From assembly GCA_002304995.1 (NCBI GenBank), contig DBPV01000058.1:19593-25819 (forward strand): DNA of 6,227 nt, given 5' to 3'. Below are positions 1-5,795 of this stretch, one piece after another. Every line of letters begins with the position of its first letter. The stretch's first letter is position 1. Both the position numbers and the translations under genes were made by a program. A model generated the notes under the pieces. It worked only from the letters and a program-made list of their open reading frames with translations, searched no databases and had not been told where the DNA came from. The DNA comes from Syntrophaceae bacterium UBA1411 (lineage in GTDB: Bacteria > Desulfobacterota > Syntrophia > Syntrophales > Smithellaceae).

Positions 1-1241
1 TCCATTTGCGCGAAATGCCGGGTCGGTCCGGCCAGCCTCGTGAACGCCGCCTCGGAAAAGGAAAGCACGCTCATCCGTTTATAGAAGTCGTACACGCCCA
101 GGGGAGATGAAAACCGCGCCGTGCCTTCGGTCGGCAGGATGTGGTTGGCGCCGGCGGTGTAGTCGCCCAGCGCTTCCGGCGTATAGGACCCCAGAAAGAC
201 GGAGCCGGCGTTGCGAATCCGGTCCAGAAGCGCGGCGGGATTTTCCACCATCAGCTCCAGATGTTCGGGCGCGAAGAGGTTGGCGAGCGCCACGGCTTCG
301 TCGAGATCCGCCGTGACGATGACCGCGCCGTAGCGCGACAGGGATTTTTCGATGATGCTTTTCTTGGGCAGCGCCTCGATCTGCCCTGCGACTTCTTCGG
401 CCACACGCCTTGCCCATTCGGCGTCGGGCGTGAAAAGCACGGCCGCCGCCATTTCATCGTGTTCGGCCTGCGCCAGCAGGTCCGCCGCCGCAAAGGCGGG
501 CCGGGCCGCCCGGTCCGCGATGATCACCACCTCGCTGGGCCCCGCGATCATGTCGATGGCCACCTGGCCGAAGACGAGTTTCTTGGCCGCCGCCACGAAA
601 GCGTTGCCCGGCCCCACGATCTTGTCCACGCGCGGAACGCTTTTGGTGCCGTAAGCCAGCGCGGCGATGGCCTGCGCGCCGCCGATTTTGAAAATGCGGT
701 CGACGCCCGCGATGTCGGCCGCCGCGGCGATGAGCGGGTTGAGCCGCCCGTCTTTTGCGGGACTGGCCAAAACGATTTCTCCGACGCCGGCGATGCGCGC
801 CGGAATGGCCGCCATGAGCAGCGTGGACGGATAAAAGGCCTTGCCGCCGGGCGCGTAAATGCCGGCGCGGGCCAAGGGCAAAACGCGCTGGCCGATCGAA
901 ACGCCGTCTTCATCGGTAATCGTGTAGCCCGCGGACGTCTGCCGCCGGTGATAGGCGTCGATGCGCCGGGCGGCGATCTCCAGGACCTCCCGGTCCGCGG
1001 CCGGAAGTCGCGCCACGGCTTCCTTTCTTTCGCCGGCGCCCGCCTCCACGGTTGCCGCGGTAAGCGCCAGGCCGTCGAACTTCAGCGTGTAGGAAAAAAG
1101 CGCTTCATCGCCCCGCGCGGAAACGTCGGCGAGAATCCGGGCTACGTCCGCGACGAGCTCGGGCGCGAAAGCGCCTCCCCGCCGGCGCAGGGCCTGAAAG
1201 AAATCCTGAAATTCGGGCGCGTCGGTTCGCAGAATTTTCAT
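1..1241 (-). CDS. hisD: Histidinol dehydrogenase (HisD), 3' end cut by the window edge
   Basis: This enzyme performs the last step of histidine synthesis in the cytoplasm: the NAD-dependent, zinc-requiring two-step oxidation of L-histidinol to L-histidine. The 413 readable residues begin MKILRTDAPEFQDFF and match the family along their whole length. Seen motifs are RAGIYAPGGKAFYPST (125-140), GPGN (210-213), the family signature around IDMIAGPSE (229-237), LAQAEHD with zinc ligands Gln258 and His261, APEHLEL with catalytic Glu326-His327, and GDYTAGANH with zinc ligand Asp360. These numbers equal or differ by one from the E. coli enzyme. The last zinc ligand (His419 in E. coli) falls just beyond position 1, so roughly 15-20 residues are missing because of the window edge, not through mutation. 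The ATG (1239-1241) follows the murA stop by one base. GGAGG at 1255-1259 is rather far away, while AAGG at 1248-1251 is 6 bases from the start, and translational coupling to murA is likely. No hisG lies between murA and hisD. Confidence 0.97.
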   Translation of the reverse strand, partial: MKILRTDAPEFQDFFQALRRRGGAFAPELVADVARILADVSARGDEALFSYTLKFDGLALTAATVEAGAGERKEAVARLPAADREVLEIAARRIDAYHRRQTSAGYTITDEDGVSIGQRVLPLARAGIYAPGGKAFYPSTLLMAAIPARIAGVGEIVLASPAKDGRLNPLIAAAADIAGVDRIFKIGGAQAIAALAYGTKSVPRVDKIVGPGNAFVAAAKKLVFGQVAIDMIAGPSEVVIIADRAARPAFAAADLLAQAEHDEMAAAVLFTPDAEWARRVAEEVAGQIEALPKKSIIEKSLSRYGAVIVTADLDEAVALANLFAPEHLELMVENPAALLDRIRNAGSVFLGSYTPEALGDYTAGANHILPTEGTARFSSPLGVYDFYKRMSVLSFSEAAFTRLAGPTRHFAQM

Positions 1242-1242
1242 T

Positions 1243-2493
1243 TTACGCCTTGATCCTCCGGATGTCCGCGCCCAGCGCGGAAAATTTTGTTTCGATGGAT
1301 TCGTAGCCGCGGTCGATGTGATAAACCCGCGAGATTTCCGTGGTGCCCTGGGCGACCAGCGCCGCCAGGATGAGCGAGGCGCTGGCCCGCAGATCCGTGG
1401 CCATGGTTTGCGCGCCGTAGAGCGTCGGGACGCCGCGCACCACGGCGCTGCCGCCCTGGATCACGATGTCCGCGCCCATCCGCAGCAGTTCGCTCACGTG
1501 CATGAAGCGGTTTTCGAAAACGGTTTCCGTGATAACCGAAAGGCCGCTGCCGATGCACATGTACGCCATGATCTGCGCCTGCAGGTCCGTGGGAAAGCCG
1601 GGGTAGGGAAGGGTTTTGACGTCGACGCTGTTGATCTTCCGGCCGGCGGCGACCCGGAGGCCTCCGGCGATGGGCGTGATCGTCATGCCGGTGTCCCGAA
1701 GCTTGTTCGTGAGCGCGTCCAGGTGCTGGGGAATGCAGCCCAGCACGTTGATGTCGCCGTGCGTCATGCCGGCGGCGATCATGAAGGTGCCGGCTTCGAT
1801 GCGGTCGGGGATGACGGCCGCTTCGGTTCCGGAAAGCCCGGGCACGCCGGTGATGGTGATGACGTCCGTTCCCGCGCCGCTGATTTTCGCGCCCATGCCC
1901 GTGAGCACGTCCGCCAGATTGACGATTTCCGGCTCGCGCGCGGCGTTTTGCAGGACGGTGACGCCGTCCGCGAGCGTCGCCGCCATCATGATGTTTTCCG
2001 TGCCGGTGACCGTGGGCAGATCGAAGTAAATGGTGGCGCCTTTGAGACGGTCCACGCGCGCTTCGATGTAGCCGCCGTGCAGCTCCACGGAGGCGCCCAT
2101 GTCCTGCAGCGCCTTGATGTGGAGGTTGACCGGCCGCGCGCCGATGGCGCAGCCGCCCGGCAGGGACACGCGGGCGCGTCCCATGCGCGCCACCAGCGGC
2201 CCCAGCACCAGAATCGACGCCCGCATGGTTTTTACCAGATCGTAAGGCGCTTCGCTGGCCGTAATTTTTCCGGCGCTGACCGTGACGGTGGAGTCGCCTT
2301 CGATTTCCACTCCCATGTTGCGCAAGAGCTTGAAGGTGGTCTTGATGTCCACCAGATCCGGAATGTTGGAAAAGGTGCAGGGGCTTTCGGTCAGGAGCGC
2401 CGAAATCAACACCGGCAGGGCGGCGTTTTTCGCTCCGCTGATCCGGACGTCGCCGTGCAGGGGCTTGCCGCCGTTAACGACTATTTTATCCAC
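1243..2493 (-). CDS. murA: UDP-N-acetylglucosamine 1-carboxyvinyltransferase (MurA)
   Basis: MurA transfers enolpyruvate from phosphoenolpyruvate to UDP-GlcNAc, the first committed step of peptidoglycan precursor synthesis in the cytoplasm. The 416-residue length is normal (E. coli 419). Key residues are visible: Lys22-Asn23 in SGAKNAALPVL, the active-site Cys115 in LPGGCAIGARPVNLH (111-125), Asp303 in PTDLQAQ (301-307, equivalent of E. coli Asp305), and Arg395 in HIDRGYE (392-398, equivalent of Arg397). Because the loop residue is Cys and not Asp, the enzyme is predicted to be of the fosfomycin-sensitive type; this is inference from family knowledge. The start is GTG at 2491-2493, directly after the prmC TAA, with AAGGAG 7 bases upstream. 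The next in-frame ATG would remove the conserved N-terminus. It sits third in the minus-strand operon and is followed by hisD after one base. Confidence 0.98.
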   Translation of the reverse strand: MDKIVVNGGKPLHGDVRISGAKNAALPVLISALLTESPCTFSNIPDLVDIKTTFKLLRNMGVEIEGDSTVTVSAGKITASEAPYDLVKTMRASILVLGPLVARMGRARVSLPGGCAIGARPVNLHIKALQDMGASVELHGGYIEARVDRLKGATIYFDLPTVTGTENIMMAATLADGVTVLQNAAREPEIVNLADVLTGMGAKISGAGTDVITITGVPGLSGTEAAVIPDRIEAGTFMIAAGMTHGDINVLGCIPQHLDALTNKLRDTGMTITPIAGGLRVAAGRKINSVDVKTLPYPGFPTDLQAQIMAYMCIGSGLSVITETVFENRFMHVSELLRMGADIVIQGGSAVVRGVPTLYGAQTMATDLRASASLILAALVAQGTTEISRVYHIDRGYESIETKFSALGADIRRIKA

Positions 2494-3366
2494 TTATTTT
2501 CTCCTTCCTCTGATGACGCGCGAAAGACCCGCGTAATCGGCGCGGATGGTGATGTCTTCGTAAAAGCCCGCCCGCGCCAGAATGTCGCCGACCGGCCGGC
2601 TCTGCTGCGCGCCGATTTCCAGCAGGAGCCAGCCCTTTTCCCTGAGGCTTCCTGGTGCCTGATATATCAATTTTTCGTAAAATTCCACCCCTGTTTGGCC
2701 GGCCCAGAGCGCCTGCCGGGGTTCATAATTTTTGACGCCGGCCGGAAGCGTTTCATACTCGGCGGCGCCGATGTAGGGCGGATTGGAAACAATAAGATCG
2801 AAAAGTCCTTCCACCGGACCGAGCAGGTCGCCCTCAAGAAAAGTGACGCCACCGGCAAGGCCCAGCGCGCGGGCGTTGCGGCGGGCGAAGGCGAGCGCGG
2901 CTGCCGAAATATCCGTGGCGACGATCTGCGCGCCCGGCAGGTCCGCGGCGAGGGCGAGCGCAATCGCGCCGCTGCCCGTGCCGACATCCAGAATGCGCGG
3001 CCCGGCCAGGCCTGCCAGGCGGCAGACGGCCAGCGCCTCCTCCACCAGAACTTCCGTATCCGGTCGGGGAATGAGGACGTCCGGGCCGACCTCCAGCGTG
3101 AGGGTCCAGAAAGCTTTGCGTCCGGTGAGATACGCCACCGGCTCCCCCCGCAGGCGGCGGGCGACGAGACCTTCGTAGGTTGTCCGCTCGGATTCGCTTA
3201 AGGGCCTCTCCGGGTTTTTGAGAAAGTCCAGACGGTCGCATCGCAGACAGTGCGCGAGCAGAATCTCCGCGTCAAGACGGGCGGAGGGGCTGCCCGCGTC
3301 TTCCAGGCGCCGCGCTGCCTCGGCCAGGACGCCGCGCGCGGTCGCGGAGCTGCGGCTTTCTTTCAT
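2494..3366 (-). CDS. prmC: Peptide chain release factor N(5)-glutamine methyltransferase (PrmC/HemK)
   Basis: PrmC methylates the glutamine of the GGQ motif in release factors RF1 and RF2 using S-adenosylmethionine, which improves translation termination. The 290-residue protein has the usual two parts: a helical N-terminal release-factor recognition domain (about 1-85, with LDAEILLAHCL near 31-42) and a Rossmann-type methyltransferase domain. Seen motifs are LIPRPDTEVLVE (98-109), the SAM-binding ILDVGTGSGAIALALA (125-140), acidic TD at 151-152, and the catalytic NPPY at 195-198 in SNPPYIG, diagnostic for amino-group methylation of glutamine or adenine. Length and motif spacing are normal. 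The ATG overlaps the TGA of the upstream acetyltransferase gene as ATGA, with GGAGG a few bases ahead. Its frequent partner prfA is not adjacent; a GNAT gene occupies that place. Confidence 0.96.
   Translation of the reverse strand: MKESRSSATARGVLAEAARRLEDAGSPSARLDAEILLAHCLRCDRLDFLKNPERPLSESERTTYEGLVARRLRGEPVAYLTGRKAFWTLTLEVGPDVLIPRPDTEVLVEEALAVCRLAGLAGPRILDVGTGSGAIALALAADLPGAQIVATDISAAALAFARRNARALGLAGGVTFLEGDLLGPVEGLFDLIVSNPPYIGAAEYETLPAGVKNYEPRQALWAGQTGVEFYEKLIYQAPGSLREKGWLLLEIGAQQSRPVGDILARAGFYEDITIRADYAGLSRVIRGRRK
2501..2506 (-). promoter_or_regulatory. Ribosome binding site supporting the GTG start of murA
   Basis: The minus strand reads AAGGAG here, followed by AAAATAA and then GTG. 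The 7-base spacing is ideal and the TAA of prmC lies inside the spacer. This supports GTG at 2491-2493 as the true murA start and suggests re-initiation by ribosomes finishing prmC. Confidence 0.8.
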
Positions 3367-3905
3367 TCCACCTCCACTTCCACCTGCGTCGCGCCGCCGC
3401 GATAGGAATAATGGACGGCCCAGTCCAGCTCCCGCAGGACATGCTTGATGCCGCTGTTGGCGGAGTCGATGACGGACACAAACCGCGTAAATCCGTGCCT
3501 GCGGCCGACGGCAAAAATTTTCTGCAGGAGGACTTTTCCCAGGCCCAGGCGCTGCCAGTCGTCGCGCACCACGATGGCGAAGTCCGTGACCTTTTCCCGC
3601 GCGTCGTATCCGTAGCGGGCCACGGCGACCAGAGCGTCGCGGCCCTCCTCCCGGATGACGGCGACCAGCGCGAAATTGCTGGTGTAGTTGATGTGCGTGA
3701 GCTGGTAGAGGAATTCTTCCGGCAGCGAGTTCACGGGCCGCAAAAACCGCAGATAGATGGAGTCGGCGGAGAGCTTGTTGAGCAAATCCAGAATCAGGGC
3801 TTCGTCCGTCTGGACGATCGGACGGAGAAAAACCTCCTTCCCGTTTTTAAGCGTCAGGCGCTGTTCATACTGAACGGGATAGACTGAATCGATCGGGCAA
3901 AACAT
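3363..3905 (-). CDS. GNAT-family N-acetyltransferase resembling the Pat/PatZ acetyltransferase domain
   Basis: This 180-residue protein is a stand-alone GNAT acetyltransferase predicted to use acetyl-CoA (or another acyl-CoA) to acylate an amine, possibly a protein lysine. The N-terminal strand VFLRPIVQTDEALI (25-38), the segment SADSIYLRFLRPVNSLPEE (46-64) and the acetyl-CoA-binding motif VVRDDWQRLGLGKVLL (112-127, with QRLGLG as the pyrophosphate loop) match the pattern of the GNAT domain fused to the C-terminus of NDP-forming acyl-CoA synthetases in bacterial Pat/PatZ lysine acetyltransferases. The position where relatives often have Glu before FA in this strand holds Asp108 (TDFA), a conservative change at a possible general-base site. 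The C-terminus ends in an alternating VEVEVE. The ATG at 3903-3905 has GAGG 5 bases upstream. The gene heads the operon and its stop overlaps the prmC start by 4 bases. The substrate is unknown; GNAT family membership is firm, the Pat-like role is inference. Confidence 0.88.
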   Translation of the reverse strand: MFCPIDSVYPVQYEQRLTLKNGKEVFLRPIVQTDEALILDLLNKLSADSIYLRFLRPVNSLPEEFLYQLTHINYTSNFALVAVIREEGRDALVAVARYGYDAREKVTDFAIVVRDDWQRLGLGKVLLQKIFAVGRRHGFTRFVSVIDSANSGIKHVLRELDWAVHYSYRGGATQVEVEVE

Positions 3906-3987
3906 GAAAACCTCACTAAAATATTCTCAAGCCGCCGGCCGGCCGAAAACCGGGTGCGGCGGGGCACGTTGTCCTCTTTATCCGGCC

Positions 3988-4014
3988 TATATACCATCTT
4001 GGAAAAATATCCAA
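3988..4014 (-). promoter_or_regulatory. Possible promoter of the GNAT-prmC-murA-hisD operon with overlapping dyad
   Basis: On the minus strand TGG precedes TATATA (3988-3996), which resembles an extended -10 element, and TTGGAT (4009-4014) lies 15 bases further upstream as a weak -35 candidate. A start near 3980 would leave a leader of about 75 bases. The same area contains a perfect inverted repeat, TTGGA (3999-4003) and TCCAA (4010-4014), separated by 6 bases, that could be an operator. Matches to consensus are partial and spacing is not ideal, so this is only a candidate. Confidence 0.25.
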
Positions 4015-4150
4015 CCCGCGATTGCGTCTCCTTCCGCGCCCGGTATTGATGTTTTTCTGCAAATGTGCCATGGTGCGCACCCGAAAACGGCCGAGTCGGC
4101 GCAGGCGACGCAAAACGCGGATCGCATTGCTCGACTTCGGATGCTGCAAA

Positions 4151-4157
4151 AAAGGAG
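4151..4157 (+). promoter_or_regulatory. Ribosome binding site that decides the acyl-CoA synthetase start
   Basis: AAAGGAG lies 5 bases before ATG at 4163-4165. The same frame stays open upstream to a TTG at 4022, but that extension translates to an arginine-rich stretch unlike the family, and the known CoA-binding domain starts immediately after the 4163 ATG. The site therefore fixes the start at 4163. Confidence 0.85.
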
Positions 4158-4162
4158 CACTC

Positions 4163-5695
4163 ATGGATTCCCTATCGTTTTTTACGTCTTTGTTTGAACC
4201 CCGGGCCATTGCGTTTATCGGCGCGTCCACCTCGCCCGCCAAGTGGGGCTTCAATATTCTCCATCACCTGTTTCGGGGCGGCTACGACGGTGCCGTCTAT
4301 CCCATAAACGCCCAGGGCGGCGACTGGTTCGGCCGGCCGATGTACCGCCGTCTGGCCGATGCGCCGGGGAGCGCCGATCTGGCCGTGATTGTCGTGCCGA
4401 AGGAAAAAGTGGCGGACGCGCTTCGCGACTGCGGCGCGGCGGGGATTGCCGCCGCCGTGGTGATTACCGCCGGTTTCGGCGAAACGGGCGCGGCCGGCCG
4501 GGCGATGGAGGAAGAAGTCCTTAGCGTGGCTCGCGCCTGCGGCATCCGCATCGTGGGGCCCAATACCATGGGCATTTACAGCGCCTATCCCCGCCGCGTG
4601 CGCGCGGTCATGGCCGTCTCGCAGTATCAGCCTGGGGCCGTCGCCCTCGTTTCGCAAAGCGGCAATCTGGGAACTTCCATTGCCGACCGCTTCATCCGGC
4701 GCGGAATCGGCATGAGCCGCCTGGTCAGCTCCGGCAACGAGGCGGACCTGACGGTGGAGGATTATCTGGACTATCTGGAGACGGACGAAAAAACCAAAGT
4801 CATCTGCCTCTACGTCGAGGGCGTGCGCCAGGGCGGCCGGTTTATTGAAACCGTCCGCCGCGTTTCCGCCGTCAAGCCGGTGATTCTGCTCAAGGGAGGC
4901 ATCGGGACCGTCGGCGCCGATGCGGCCCGGTCGCACACGGGCGCGCTGGCCGGCAGCTTTGCGGTGTTTCGCGCGGTCTGCCGTCAGGCGAACGTCATTA
5001 TCGCGGACACGATCGACGAGATGGTCGATATCGCGGGGCTTCTGCTTTCCCAGCCCGAGATCCGGGGCCGGCGCATCGGTATCGTCACGCAGGGCGGAGG
5101 GCTGGGCGTCATCTCCGCCGATCTGTGCGAGGAGGCGGGCCTGGAGGTTCCGCCGCTTTCTCCCCGGGTGGTGGAAATGCTCGACGCTTATCTGCCGCCC
5201 TTCTGGAGCCGGCGCAATCCGGTGGATCTGGTGGCGCCCGGCCGGGTGTCCATGATTACCGATTCCACGGCGGCGCTCCTTGCGCATGAGGATCTGGACG
5301 CGGTGCTCCTTCTGGGCCTGGGCTATCTGACCTGCCGCGCCACGCATTGGCTGGATTCGCCCGTGCTGCCGCGCGAGGTCATGGCGGAGCCGGCGCAGAA
5401 AATGATCGACGGAGAAAAGGACCTCGTGGAGCTGATCCTGCGGCAGATCCGGCAATTCAACAAGCCGATCATTCCGGTCATCGACATCATCGGCTTCGAC
5501 GAGCCGGGCGAGCGCAACATCGTCCGCAAGCTCGATGCCGGAGGCGTCATGGCTTATTCTTCGCCGGAGCGGGCCATCCGCGCGCTGGCCAAGGCCCATA
5601 CGTATTACAGCAGGCGGCGAAATCGGGCCGGCAAAACCATAGACGAAAATTCGCGACGCGCGGAAGAAGCGCCGGGAGTGCTGTGCGCCAGTTGA
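4163..5695 (+). CDS. NDP-forming acyl-CoA synthetase, alpha-type subunit (CoA-binding and ligase domains, no ATP-grasp)
   Basis: The 510-residue protein belongs to the ADP/NDP-forming acetyl-CoA synthetase (acetate--CoA ligase) family related to succinyl-CoA synthetase, which interconverts acyl-CoA plus NDP and phosphate with acid, CoA and NTP. Order of domains: an N-terminal CoA-binding Rossmann domain (about 5-140; FEPRAIAFIGAS at 11-22, ITAGFGETG at 101-109, VGPNTMGIYS at 131-140), a first ligase domain (about 155-290; ALVSQSGNLGTSIAD at 161-175, GNEADLTVEDYLDYL at 191-205) and a second ligase domain (about 300-480; GIVTQGGGLGVISAD at 306-320, NPVDLVAPGR at 352-361). His258 in SHTGALAG (257-264) matches the residue phosphorylated during catalysis, so activity is plausible. 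The ATP-grasp beta part needed for nucleotide use is absent here and would have to be a separate gene outside the window. The basic C-terminal tail (about 484-510) looks poorly conserved. The divergent neighbour encodes a Pat-like GNAT. The acyl substrate cannot be told from sequence. Confidence 0.9.
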   Translation: MDSLSFFTSLFEPRAIAFIGASTSPAKWGFNILHHLFRGGYDGAVYPINAQGGDWFGRPMYRRLADAPGSADLAVIVVPKEKVADALRDCGAAGIAAAVVITAGFGETGAAGRAMEEEVLSVARACGIRIVGPNTMGIYSAYPRRVRAVMAVSQYQPGAVALVSQSGNLGTSIADRFIRRGIGMSRLVSSGNEADLTVEDYLDYLETDEKTKVICLYVEGVRQGGRFIETVRRVSAVKPVILLKGGIGTVGADAARSHTGALAGSFAVFRAVCRQANVIIADTIDEMVDIAGLLLSQPEIRGRRIGIVTQGGGLGVISADLCEEAGLEVPPLSPRVVEMLDAYLPPFWSRRNPVDLVAPGRVSMITDSTAALLAHEDLDAVLLLGLGYLTCRATHWLDSPVLPREVMAEPAQKMIDGEKDLVELILRQIRQFNKPIIPVIDIIGFDEPGERNIVRKLDAGGVMAYSSPERAIRALAKAHTYYSRRRNRAGKTIDENSRRAEEAPGVLCAS

Positions 5696-5740
5696 CCGTG
5701 AAAAATATTCTCTTGACGCCTGCGGCTTCCGCTTTGGAAT

Positions 5741-5763
5741 AAAAAAGCCCGCCTTCGGCGGGC
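5741..5763 (-). terminator. Intrinsic terminator of the CHAP-domain gene
   Basis: A perfect 7-base-pair stem (GCCCGCC at 5747-5753 with GGCGGGC at 5757-5763) encloses a 3-base loop. Read on the minus strand it is followed at once by TTTTTT (5746-5741), the classic Rho-independent form, and it lies about 33 bases after the stop codon of the minus-strand CHAP gene. On the plus strand no comparable T-run follows, so it should serve the acyl-CoA synthetase gene poorly. Confidence 0.88.
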
Positions 5764-5795
5764 CTTAAGAATTCCATCGGTTTTATTCGTACTTG

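Larger units (their letters stand above)
3906..4162. other. Divergent intergenic region between the GNAT operon and the acyl-CoA synthetase gene
   Basis: These 257 bases must carry the promoters for both directions. The region is mostly GC-rich, with a GCCGGCCGGC palindrome at 3934-3943 and a more AT-rich island at about 3975-4015. GCCGC (3931-3935) and GCGGC (3956-3960) could pair as the base of a hairpin in the leader of the GNAT transcript, but no U-tract follows, so it is not an obvious attenuator. I saw no tRNA, riboswitch or convincing small gene. Reading frames that cross it have arginine-rich or low-quality translations and no good ribosome binding site. Confidence 0.7.

Noticed and set aside
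1..1241. hisD as a truncated pseudogene lacking the final zinc-ligand His
   Set aside because: The frame is intact up to the window edge and the missing His falls about 13 bases beyond it; the absence is due to the window boundary.
141..1253. 370-residue plus-strand open frame opposite hisD
   Set aside because: It is antisense to hisD, which has all its visible catalytic residues in place; no domain or ribosome binding site supports the antisense frame.
1318..3201. Long plus-strand open frame (627 residues) opposite murA and prmC
   Set aside because: It lies antisense to two certain genes. Its translation is rich in Arg, Asp, His, Gly and Ala with no recognisable motif, as expected from the complementary frame of GC-rich genes.
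4057..4070. Possible sigma-54 promoter on the minus strand (TGGCAC followed by TTGC)
   Set aside because: The two elements are only 2 bases apart, whereas the sigma-54 consensus requires 5 bases between TGGCAC and TTGC.
4022..4162. N-terminal extension of the synthetase from a TTG at 4022
   Set aside because: The extension is arginine-rich and unlike the family, the TTG has no good ribosome binding site, and the ATG at 4163 has AAAGGAG at correct spacing just before the conserved domain.
3904..4197. Small plus-strand ORF (97 residues) in the divergent region
   Set aside because: It begins inside the GNAT start region on the opposite strand, runs into the synthetase gene in another frame, and has no recognisable motif.
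4172..5599. 475-residue minus-strand open frame opposite the acyl-CoA synthetase
   Set aside because: A shadow of the GC-rich coding strand; the composition is biased to Asp, His, Arg and Gly and no family is recognisable.
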